A stretch of DNA of 64,000 nt from Lotus japonicus (taxonomy: Eukaryota; Streptophyta; Magnoliopsida; Fabales; Fabaceae). The notes under the pieces were generated by a model. The model saw only the letters and a list, made by a program, of their open reading frames with translations. It was not told the DNA's origin and did not search any database. The translations under genes and the position numbers were made by a program. Each line of letters begins with the position of its first letter. Position 1 is the first letter of the stretch. Location: positions 26,826,369 to 26,890,368 of the forward strand of contig NC_080044.1 of assembly GCF_012489685.1 (NCBI RefSeq), read 5' to 3'. Shown here piece by piece: positions 33,001-42,796 of the stretch.

Positions 33001-34033
33001 TGTAAGAAATGGTTACTGTAAGGGAGGAATTGATAAAACTCTGTTTGTGAAGAATGGAAAAGGAAAGCTCATGATAGCACAGATTTATGTGGATGACATT
33101 GTTTTTGGAGGAATGTCGAACTCGATGGTGGAGCATTTCGTCCGACAAATGAAATCTGAATTTGAGATGAGCTTAGTTGGTGAATTGAACTATTTCCTAG
33201 GGCTACAAGTTAAACAAATAGAGGATTCTATGTTCATATCACAGAGTAAGTATGCTAAAGGATTAGTCATGAAGTTTGGCCTTGAAAAGGCTGGTCACAA
33301 GAGAACTCCTGCTGCTACACACATCAAACTGTCCAAGGATCAGCAAGGAGAAGATGTTGATCAAAGTCTCTATAGAAGCATGATTGGAAGCTTGTTGTAT
33401 CTTACTGCTAGCAGACCAGACATCACCTTTGTTGTTCGTGTATGTGCAAGATATCAAGCAGCTCCTAAGGCAAGTCATCTGCTACAAGTCAAGAGAATTA
33501 TCAAGTACATCAATGGCACAAGTGACTATGATATTCTCTATACTCATGATACAAATTCTTCTTTAGTTGGATTCTGTGATGCAGATTGGGCAGGTAGTGC
33601 AGATGATAGAAAGAGCACATCTGGTGGATGTTTCTTCCTAGGGAATAATTTGATTTCATGGTTTAGCAAGAAGCAGAATTGTGTCTCATTGTCTACAGCT
33701 GAAGCAGAGTATATTGCAGCAGGAAGTAGTTGTACTCAACTCATGTGGATGAAGCAAATGCTGAAGGAGTATGATGTTGAACAGGATGTCATGACATTGT
33801 ACTGCGACAATCTTAGTACAATCAATATTTCCAAGAATCCCATACAGCATAGCAGGACCAAGCATATTGATATTAGACATCATTTTATTAGAGACTTGGT
33901 GGAGGATAAAATTGTCAATTTGGAGCATGTTACAACTGACAAGCAATTAGCTAATATTTTCACAAAACCCCTTGATGCAATCACTTTTGAAAAATTAAGA
34001 GGAAATCTAGGGATTTGTCTTTTTGATGCATAG
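30037..34033 (+). pseudogene. Zinc knuckles and pol of the SIRE-type element
   Basis: Same frame as gag. Visible in order: CCHC knuckle (C-H-E-C-E-G-Y-G-H at about 30082), an acidic coiled-coil-like region, second CCHC (about 30814), protease D-S-G-C-S-K-H-M-T-G (about 31002), integrase zinc region H-x3-H...C-x2-C (31386-31510), the integrase D-D-E triad (near 31579, 31770 and 31875), RT (D-V-K-S-A-F-L-N-G near 32833; Y-V-D-D at about 33086) and RNase H (D-A-D-W-A-G, then A-E-A-E-Y-I-A) ending D-I-F-T-K-P-L-like. A TAG at 31951-31953 and a ~5-bp deletion near 32976 break it; the stop is TAG at 34031-34033. Confidence 0.92.
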
Positions 34034-34270
34034 CAATTAGCGAGCTCCACTGTGTTAACGACTAGTTTATTTTTGGTCATCATTAACTGCCGTTGTGACA
34101 TCAGCAGAGAGAAGGTTGCTTTATGGTTCACTCGCCCTATAACTACCTCCAACGGGCAAATTGTGTTCTCTCAACCGCTTGTGCATCTATCTTCTTCAAG
34201 ACTCATTATCTCTCATTTTCAATTCTCTTTCATTGTTCTGTGCTCTGTTTGTGTTTGCTCTCAGTTCATC

Positions 34271-36145
34271 ATGTCTCAAAGTTCAGGAAAGAATGTGTCT
34301 GTCAAGGCAAAGATTGAAAGAACGGCTAAAGGAGTCAAATGCTTGGGTTTGAAGAGTGGTTCTTCTCAACCATCTTCTGTGTCAAAGAAAGCTCCCAAAA
34401 AGATGAGACCAAGAAACCCAACAAGTAAGACCTACATGTCAAATGTTCAAAACAGAGAACCCACAAATGTTCCTCTCTATGAGGATGTTACTGATGAAGA
34501 GGAAATCAATGATGAAGATTCTCCTGTGAAATCGCCCCCTGATGTTGTGCCCGATGTTGAGACATCTGGGTCTAAGGAAATTTCTGATCAAGAAAATCCT
34601 GTAAAGGATTCCGCTTCTCATGAAAATTTAGGCGATGCTACCCAGCCTGATATCTCTGTATCATCCTCTTCGAAGGATGCTGATCCAAAGAATGGTAACT
34701 CTGAGGATACCAATTCTGAAGAGCCAATCCAGGTTCCAGCCCCTGTTCAGGACATCTCTAATGATGATACTGATGATGTTCCTCTGACTGAGTCTTTTGC
34801 TGATAGTGTTGCTGCCAGGATGAAAAGAAAAAGAAGAGTCTCTACTCCTGAAGTCACTCCTACTCCACCAAAGAGATCTAGATCATCTCCTGTAACCTAC
34901 AAGTCTAGACAGACCAGTGTGAAGGGTAAAGGAAAGCAAAAGAAAGAAAAGACTCCCAGTTAGAAGAAGAAAAGGAAGATTCCGGTTGAAGTTGAAGACT
35001 CTGAGTCAGATGCTGAAGTCGATGTCCAGGACATTCGACCCTCTGAGAAAAAGAAGTTTTCCGGTAAGCGTATTCCTCAAAATGTTCCTGTTGTTCCTAT
35101 TGATAGAGTGTATTTTCACTTGGAAGAGAATGTTTAGAAGTGGAAGTTTGTTTGTAAGAGAAGAATGGCCAAGGAAAGGGAAGTTGACCCTGATGTTCTT
35201 GAATGCAGAGATGTTATTGCACTTATTCAGAAAGCAGGTCTGATGAAGACTATTCAGAATGTTGGAAGGTTCTATGAGAAGCTTGTGAGAGAGTTCTTGG
35301 TGAATCTCTCTGTGGATGTTGGACTTCCTGAAAGTGATGAATTCAGGAAAGTTTTTGTGAGGGCAGAATGTGTTGTGTTCTCACCTGCTGTGATCAATCA
35401 AGCACTTGGAAGAAGTGCTATTAAATTTGCTGATGAAGAAGTTTCCATGGATGATGTTGCCAAGGAACTTACTGCAGGACATGTGAAGAAGTGGCCCATC
35501 AAGAGATTATTGTCCACTGGAAATCTCAGTGTGAAGTATGCAATCCTTAACAGAATTGGTGCTGTGAATTGGGTTCCTACTCAGCATACCTCTGGTGTTT
35601 TTGCAACCCTTGCCAAATTGATCTATAGGATTGGCAAGTCTATTGCATTTGATTTGTGTGCTTTTGTTTTTTAGCAGACATTGAAGCATGCTGATACTTG
35701 TGCTGTGAAGCTGCCTGTTTCGTTTCCCTCACTTCTTACTGAGATCATTCTCAAGCAGCATCCTCAGATTCTCAGGGCTGATGAAGTGGCTATGTCTCGT
35801 GGAGTTCCAATCACCTTGGATCAACGTTTGTTTATGGAACCACATGTCCTTGACATTGCCATGCCAATCAGCAGGACATCTGCCCCTCCTGTGACTGAAT
35901 CTGGCACTCAGGCCATCATTGCTGAATTACAGGAAGTTTCCAAGGCTTTGCAGGAGACAATTAGGGTGAGCACTGCCAGGAAGCTCAAGGTTGATGCTTT
36001 GCTTCTCAAGCTGCAAGAAGAAGAACGCCAAGGAGGTGAGCAAAGTGTTGCTGCTACTGCTGCTCAGGATGAGAGCAATGAAGAGGAGGAAGGGTCTGAT
36101 GAGAGTGCAGAAGAGTCTGGAGAGGACTCTAGTTCTGAAGACTAG
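34271..36145 (+). pseudogene. Post-pol env-like ORF of the SIRE-type element
   Basis: ATG at 34271 (MSQSSGK) was chosen because the upstream part of the frame (from 34052) is leader-like. The frame runs about 624 codons to TAG at 36143-36145 with three internal TAGs (34961, 35135, 35672). The N-terminal third is Lys/Ser-rich then acidic. The middle (about residues 290-470) is the conserved part seen in legume sequences annotated envelope-like. The end has a likely coiled coil and an E/S-rich tail. No clear signal peptide or transmembrane helix was found, so an envelope role is unproven. Between pol and this frame are about 240 bp. Confidence 0.75.
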
Positions 36146-36695
36146 AGTGTTATGTTCTTTTGTTATTTTCTTTTGTTTTTGGATGCATGTGTGCATCTTT
36201 GCCAAATTTGTGCTAAAAAGGGAGAGTAGTTTGAAATTTGAAGATTCTATCTGCTGTGGTTTGTAATAATTTGTGCTGCTACTAAGAAGACCTATGTTGC
36301 TACTGTGAAGACTATGTGTTTTGCTAGTGTTAGCTTTGGTCTGTTTAATTTGAAGACAAGTTCAAGACAATGGCTATGTTTGTTTCAAGTTGCATCTTCT
36401 GGTTTTATGTGGTTAGCTTATGTGCAAGTAACTTCTGATAGTGTTTTCTGGTATGTTGAAGTTCAAGCTGATCTACTGTAGCTACTCTGATGTGAAGTCA
36501 TCATATGCTAAAGTCTGATAGTACTTGTGTTGTGTGCTTTTGCTGCTAAGTGTTTTGTTCCAACTATGCTAGTTGTTGGTATGGATGAATCATGTGAGGG
36601 GGAGCTATGCTTAAGGGGGAGAATTGATTCTCTATTTTTTTATCTTCTCTGGTTTTTGTGTGTTGTTTTAGACAAAATTTGATAAAGGGGGAGAT
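36146..36695 (+). other. 3' untranslated region and PPT of the SIRE-type element
   Basis: Non-coding, T/G-rich. It contains two G-rich purine tracts, GAGGGGGAGC near 36596 and GGGGGAGAA near 36615, and the PPT AAAGGGGGAGA at 36684-36694 directly before the LTR. Confidence 0.7.
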
Positions 36696-36867
36696 TGTTG
36701 GTACATGTTGTCTTGCATTTTGTTAAAACAACCGATTGTCGAAGCAGATTTCGTGGCATCTGATTCTGTGAAGCTAGGGCATCAGTCCTCAGCTTGAATT
36801 TCTGTTGTGGGCCCTCTGAAGATTAACTGAAGATATGTTTTCGTGTTACTTGAGGAACAAGTAGTTA
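36696..36867 (+). repeat. Truncated original 3' LTR of the SIRE-type element
   Basis: The first 172 bp of the LTR follow the PPT; the sequence then jumps within TTA to a copy of the left flank of the element. Confidence 0.9.
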
Positions 36868-37542
36868 CAAGTGATTTCTCATGCTTTCAACTTGCTTTCT
36901 TGAAAACCGATTCGAATTCCTTTAAAGAAAAGATGATGAGGACATGAATTGTGTGACTATGTGATTAGGATTTGGCATGATAGTATTGACATGCTTATGT
37001 ATGCTATGTGTGACCTAGGCATGTATGTGATTGTGTTGATTGATTTCTATCTATGCACGCTTGAGTGTGAAATTGTGAACTATACATGAAACCCTAATTT
37101 TATGCTTGTGTGCGTGTTTGGTGATGGGGATGTGTGAATGCTTGACTGAATTAATTATTTAGTCATTGATAATTGTTTGATTCCGAGAATTAAACTTAAG
37201 AGGTGATAATTGTTTAACCTTAGAAAATTAGGTTAAACATATGAGAAGTGATTCGCTTGCAAGTGTTGTGAATTATGGATTTTAAAATCTATAGCGATTA
37301 AGAGCCATGAGAACGATGGTTTCGTTAGAGACTGAGACTTAACTTGCACGCGAGCGAGATTGTGGTAACAGGGAGTTCCACGAGACTAACCATGATGCGT
37401 CATGGGAATCAAACAGCAGGGAGCTGTGCGATTTGAGTTTCTACTCATGGAGATCAAACAGCGGGGAACTGTGCGACTATGAGTTTTACTCATGAGAATT
37501 GTTATCTGCGGATAACTGAGATTGGATCCAAGGTGTTGAGGT

Positions 37543-38418
37543 TGTTGGTACATGTTGTCTTGCATTTTGTTAAATCAACCGATTGTCGAAGCAGATATCG
37601 TGGCATCTGATTCTGTGAAGCTAGGGCATTAGTCCTCAGCTTGAATTTCTGTTGTGGGCCCTCTGAAGATTAACTGAAGATATGCTTTCGTGTTACTTGA
37701 GGAACAAGTAGTTATTCCATAAGGGTTTTACTTATGGGTTGTTATTTGTTGAAACAATCTTTGTTAAAAGATTGGATTCTATCTTTACTTGTGCAATAAG
37801 TAAACAAAATCTATCAAGATTGCGTTTTGAATTGTTGTTGCTACAATCTGTTACTTCAGGCCATGCTAACTCTAGAGCTCATGCTACCGCTGCTGAAGTC
37901 TATAAAAGGATGAAGACCTAAAACATGAAGACTACCGAAGCTAAGAGAGAGAGATCAAGTGTTTTAGGATTTGTGATTGTGCTTTGTCCTTTGTTAATTG
38001 TGAATCCTCTTTGCTCACTGATTCTAGAAAGCAAAGAAGGGTTATGTGTGTTTGATTGCATTCAAACTCTGTTCGTTTATTGTGTTCACCAATCACTGTG
38101 GCAGTGATTGGGAGATAGCGAAAGGGGCTCTCATACTTAGGTTGAGATTCTAAGTAGAAATACACTGGGTAGATTAGGAAGTGAACTATGAACTGTTGCG
38201 TTCATGAGTGTCTGTAATTCCTGAATCTTGAGATAGTGGATTTCCTTTCTTTGGGTGCAAACCCTCCAGACGTAGGTGAAAGTTTTTCACTGAACTGGGT
38301 TAACAATTTTTGTGTTTTGTTGTTTCTGGTTTAAGTTCTGTTTTACTGTTAAGCGATTGTCGAACCTATTGTTCCAACATCGTGCAGGACATTCGTACTA
38401 CAGGGAACCTGAATTACA
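37543..38418 (+). repeat. Second complete LTR of the SIRE-type element
   Basis: 876 bp, flanked on both sides by GAGGT. It behaves like a solo LTR left within a duplicated segment. Confidence 0.9.
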
Positions 38419-38610
38419 GAGGTGGTTGTGTGATGTGAGGAACGTTTAGACTAACAGAACATGTAGGTTTAACCCTAACCCTAATGAGACCTGCGAATTG
38501 ATTGTTGATGTGCGAAATTTATGAGTGTATGCGTATGCCATGAGACATGATGTGCTTTGTGTGAGCGTCGAAGTGACCCCTCCTGCGATTGCGTGTTATG
38601 TGGCTGCCAG

Positions 38611-39201
38611 ATGAGCTATCAAAATATGATGGTGAAGTCCTGCGAAATCGTTCTGCATAGAGAGGATAATGACGGAGCTTGGGTTGCCGACGAGAACCAA
38701 GTCCGAAGAATCTACGTCGGAAGTGCTGCCTTTCGTTTCTACGACTAGCAAGGAGAGTGGATCGCAACCCAGTTAGTGAATGGCAGAATTAGTCTCCCGT
38801 TTGCACCTGAGAGATTTGCGACACCAGCGACGACTGAATTAGAGGAGTCCGTGAACCAACAATCTGCTATGGAGATAGACCCGTCAGAGTGCAAGTCAGA
38901 TTCTGATAGTGGATCTTTTGTAGACCCTGCATGTTGGCAGAAACTGTTGGACAAGCTAGAGGGACAGGAACCCAGCGAACCGGAGCCTATGGAAGAGGAG
39001 ACTCGAGTTGAACCTGAGGAAGAGGTACTTCCAGAAGTGACTATTGACCCTTGGGAGGATATGGAGCCAGCAGAGGATGAGTTGCGGTTTAGGAGCTTTA
39101 CTGCGAGAGCACAATAGCACTTTGATAAGAAGGCTGGAGACATATATGATAGCCTGAAGGCGCATATGCTGGAGAAGTACGCAAAGAAGCCGGAGCAGTA
39201 G
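38611..39201 (+). pseudogene. LTR-internal acidic ORF (copy D), interrupted by two TAG codons
   Basis: The ATG right after acceptor CTGCCAG (38610) opens a frame of about 196 codons to TAG at 39199-39201, with TAG at 38746 and 39115. It starts MSYQNMMVK, has W-V-A-D near residue 25, G-R-I-S-L-P-F in the middle, a D/E/P-rich segment (about residues 95-160) and a basic end (K-A-H-M-L-E-K-Y-A-K-K-P). Position and layout match the ORF at 9171-9650 in copy C; sequence similarity is weak (W-V-x-D; R-I-S-L-P-F against S-I-S-F-N-L). No known domain was recognised. Confidence 0.4.
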
Positions 39202-39559
39202 GTTGAGACTATTCATCGGAGCATAGAGATGGGATGGGTTGAGAGAAATTGTATTTGCGGGGCGAGAGATGAAAGTAGTACATTTATCTTTATTTTTCTG
39301 TTGAATAATTTGCAGACAATGTAACCAAGTTTTATTATTCAATAAAGGTTACAACGATTTTCTATTAAATATTTGTTGAAATTATTTACAGTTTTGTGAC
39401 AGCGATTTGGAAAGAATTATTTATTCAAGAGTTTTTTACAGTAATTAATTAAATGCGTTTCTGACTTTAATTAAGGAGTAATTAATTGGCGAAAATTCTT
39501 TCTAAAATTGGTGAAAAGGTTACTAATTAACGCTCGAGAAATCGAGGCGTTACAATAAA

Positions 39560-40350
39560 CATGAGGATGGTGTTAGTGGATGGTAAAGATTACAGTGGCG
39601 GCTGAGGTGGTTGCTACAATAGTAGTGGTGGTGATGGAGGGTGGTGACAATAGAGGTGGCAATGGTGATGCTTAGTGGGGGCGACTGTGAGAGAGGTGGT
39701 TGTGGCGGTGGTTGTGGCGGTAGGTAGTGGTGGTGAAAATGACGATGGCGGTGGAGGTGGAGGGTATGGTGATGGTGGTGGAGGGTAGTGGTGATAGTGG
39801 TGGTGGATGGTGTTAGTGGCAGTGTTGTAGGGCGACTGTGGTGGTGTTGGAAGGTGATGGTGATGATGGTGGTGGCGGCGCTGGAGGGAGGTGGTTGTGG
39901 CGGTAATGATGGTGGTGGGTCATGGCGATATGTAGTAGTGGTGGCGATGACGATGGCAATGGAGTGTGGTGGAGGCGGCGACGACAATGGTCGTTTGGGT
40001 AGATGGTATTGGTGGAGAGTATTATGGTGGTGGCAGTGTTGTAGGACAACGGTGGTTCAGGTGGTGGCAATTGTAGTGGTTGTGTTGGAAAGTGATGGTG
40101 GTGGCGGTGGCAGTGGGGGTGGTGGTAGGTGGTGGCAGCGGTGGTAGTGGGCGATAGTGGAGGTAGTGGAAGTGGTGGAGACGACGGTGCTGGTGGCGAA
40201 TGTGGAGGATGGTGAAAGTGGCAGCAATGGTGATAGCGATGGCGATGATGGCAGTGGTGGTGGACGTTGAAGGTGTTGGTGGCAGTGGGGGAGGGTGGTG
40301 GTCGCGATGTTGGAGGGTGGCGATAGTGGAGATGCTGGAGGGTGTGGTGG
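39560..40350 (+). repeat. GGT/GGC-rich minisatellite-like region
   Basis: About 790 bp dominated by GGTGGTGGC, GATGGTGGTG and GTGGAGG units, starting directly after LTR copy D. The long His/Pro/Ser-rich frames on the minus strand are products of the repeat. Confidence 0.8.
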
Positions 40351-40387
40351 TGGATTAAATATTTTCATGTAGCTTAACATCACAGTC

Positions 40388-40538
40388 TTATCATGTCTTA
40401 TCCATCATCTATAGGGTGGATTAAATAATTTCTCATTTTATTGTATAAGAGAGGATTGATGTATAAGCTTGTACAATACAATCTTAGCACCAAACAATAC
40501 AACACAACACACTCTTATCATGTCTTATCCATCATTTA
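40388..40538 (+). repeat. 26-bp near-exact direct repeat 125 bp apart
   Basis: CTTATCATGTCTTATCCATC is present at about 40388 and 40513, each continuing ATYTAT. Between them is an AT-rich segment. The cause is unknown: it could be a small insertion with a long duplication, or a local tandem duplication. Confidence 0.45.
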
Positions 40539-40860
40539 TTACCAAACCCGTCGGGGAGTTACACTCACGGAGGATCCACCTCAATGACACCGACCAATCC
40601 TTGGCTAACCACTCGCAGATCTTATTAGTGATCTGGAGCACACGCTCACTGTCCAAAGCAACCACAACGTCCACCAAAACAACACAGTCAATTTCATAAA
40701 TCAAATTCTGGAAACCCGCACTCCCAAGCCATTGCCAATCCTTTGCGCAGAGCCATAGACACCGCCGGTATGGAATTACCATCATGCGCTGCTGCGACCA
40801 TAAAACAAACAACCCAGCTACTTTCTCATGACGAAACAGACCACTAGCACCCGAATCACT
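40525..40860 (-). pseudogene. LINE RNase H-like domain fragment
   Basis: The minus-strand frame has A-K-D-W-Q-W-L-G, I-Y-E-I-D-C-V-V-L-V-D and, near the end, S-L-R-W-I-L-R-E-C-N-S, matching the second half of the RNase H-like domain of plant LINEs or related proteins. The N-terminal D-G motif has decayed to D-S-G-A-S-G (about 40850). No tail or target duplication was found. Confidence 0.55.
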
Positions 40861-41186
40861 AATGAAAAGTTTGAGTTTTCTTTTTTATTTTGGGTATCCT
40901 TTTTTTACATACTTTAGGTAAAGTTTAATACTTTGTTGGTAGGTTATGAGTGATTTTTTTAATAGTTTAATTAAATCAAAAATCAATTAGAAAATATGAA
41001 TTTTGGTATTTTAAATATGATAAAAATAATGGTGACATAATTATAATAATTTCTAAAAGTAAGATATTACATTTTATAAAAACTATTAAAGGGATTAAAA
41101 TCTACAATAAATGAAATAAGACAATTTTCTGGCACCCACTCATTTAAACGCTGTGGAGTTTCATATTTTTGGACTTAATTTAACTT
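40861..41186. other. AT-rich spacer
   Basis: Nothing recognisable except AT-rich sequence; the last bases belong to the target duplication of the next element. Confidence 0.4.
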
Positions 41187-41195
41187 AACAAATTT

Positions 41196-41820
41196 GACTT
41201 TTTTACCTAGATGGTGTAATTTGGAAGATTTATTACCAAAATGGAGCAACTTTTTTTTTTATTTACAGGTTTAGTGTAAATCGTCAATCTCATTGGCGAT
41301 ATCATCTTTTTTTTCTTTTGCTTTTTGTGAAGTCGCCACTACCAGTGGCGACACCCTATAATTTTTTATTTTTTTTTACTTTATTTGTTAGTGACGGAAT
41401 CGTATTCGTCACAAAATCCTAGTATAATATAAAAGGTATTAGTGACCCAATGTGAAGAGAGATAGCATTCGTCACAAAATGTCTAGCGACGGAATTCTAT
41501 TTGCGACGAAGTATATTTCGTCTCAAAATCCCAGTGAATAATGAAAAAGAAGTTAGCGACGGAAATTGAAGTGTGAATACATCCGTTGCAAAAGTTTTAG
41601 CAACAGAATTTGTGACGGACACATTTCCGTCACTAATAAACAAAGTAAAAAAAAAAAATTGGTGTCGCCACTGGTAGTGGCGATTTCATAAAAAAAAATT
41701 AAAAAAAAAAAGAGATATCGCCACTTCAAGTGGCGATTTACACTACTTTTGTAATTAAAACAAAAGTTGCACTAGTTTGGTAATTTTCTTTGAAAATTGT
41801 ACTAACCATGTAAAAAAGTC
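41196..41820. mobile_element. Foldback Mutator-like MITE, 625 bp
   Basis: Almost the whole element is an imperfect inverted repeat. The ends are GACTTTTTTACCTAG and its partner CATGTAAAAAAGTC. Inner arms include GTCGCCACTACCAGTGGCGA (41332-41351) against GTCGCCACTGGTAGTGGCGA (41666-41685), each itself palindromic, with GTGACGGAA motifs around the centre. AACAAATTT is duplicated on both sides (41187-41195 and 41821-41829); a 9-bp duplication is characteristic of Mutator-like elements. No coding capacity. Confidence 0.85.
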
Positions 41821-42796
41821 AACAAATTTTTACAATTTGTAATTTTGTTCTTTATATTTGAAATAATAAATTGAAGTATCATTTAAAAATAATATTAGAG
41901 GGACTCGCAACAATAAAAGTGTAGTTTAGCTCCTTTGAAAAAGGACCGAAAATTTCACCTTTTCAATTCCCAAAAGCGATGGCTGAACCGTGTTTTTAGG
42001 GATTTGCCAGTCTTTTGCAGTTCTGCTCCTCTAGTTAATTGAAATCTAATATGAGAATGAATTATTTAATGGACATAGGAATATTCAGCTTTCCCAATGC
42101 GACAAAAATACCCTTCGTGTTGGGTTTATAAATTTTGCACACTTCAACCATTGTGATTATATTATATTAACGGTGCCCATTAGGGTGGGCAATTAAGAAA
42201 ATTGTCCACCCATGGATCAGGGGTGTTTTTCGTAATTTACATATCCAAAAAATTAAAACCCTAAAATTTTCACACCTCCATCCTCTTCACCAGATCTAGA
42301 TCCTTCTCCCCCTTCTTCACTAGACCACAACACTAGATCCAAATCCAGAACCTCCTCTCCTCTGCCACCTCGTCCTCCTCCACTCCAGATCCCTCTGCAT
42401 CTCCACCGCGCCAGCTACGAGGTCGTCGCCCTCAAACTTGTCTTCTTTCTCATTGTCCTTAAACTTGTCTTCTTCCTCTTTGTCATTCTCAGATCTACCT
42501 ATAGACAGTAAAAAGCCCAGATCCACAACGAACCCAGATCTCACGGCGCAGCGGTTGTGGAGAAGAAACGTGGTGTCATTTTGTGCAACATCGCGGTGAT
42601 GGGGTCCCAACGTGGTGCTAGATCGGAAGCGCGGTGGGAGTGGGTCGCGAGTGAATCGAGCCCAGATCTGAATGGAGGGGTTGGAGCACGGGAACATGGT
42701 GAAGATATGATGAAATCTCGAGAAGCTTTTTTTCGACCTGATTCGCGGTACGAAGGACAAGAGGCTCAGAGCTAAGGGACCTGTTAGGATGCCTAC

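Larger units (their letters stand above)
28239..38418 (+). mobile_element. SIRE/Maximus-type Ty1/copia element with env-like region and rearranged 3' end
   Basis: The order is LTR 28239-29114, PBS-like TTGACATCAGAG (29117-29128), gag, pol (protease, integrase, RT, RNase H), a post-pol env-like frame, PPT AAAGGGGGAGA (36684-36694), truncated LTR 36696-36867, a copy of the left flank (36865-37542), and a complete LTR 37543-38418. GAGGT occurs three times: 28234-28238, 37538-37542 and 38419-38423. The domain order and the extra 3' frame identify the SIRE/Maximus lineage. Two frameshifts and five in-frame TAG codons inactivate it. Confidence 0.92.
25884..39554 (+). mobile_element. Solo long LTR (copy D) carrying a SIRE-type copia element
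   Basis: It starts TGTAAGGCCTGG and ends CGAGGCGTTACA; ATAAA is duplicated at 25879-25883 and 39555-39559. Without the nested copia element the LTR is about 3.5 kb. It shares with copies B, C and E the overall order TATA box, donor AAG|GTGAGG (27120), repeated stem-loop-like units (28090-28190), acceptor (38609-38610) and acidic ORF. No internal region of its own remains. Confidence 0.88.

Noticed and set aside
34052..34270. Upstream ATG at 34052 as start of the env-like frame
   Set aside because: The first ~73 codons do not look like the conserved protein; the ATG at 34271 is a better start.
39550..40383. Several long His/Pro/Ser-rich frames on both strands
   Set aside because: All are translations of the GGT-rich minisatellite.
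42320..42760. 146-codon minus-strand frame inside the MULE, as a host gene
   Set aside because: Charged low-complexity middle, no domain, and it lies within a transposon; kept only as a possible captured fragment.
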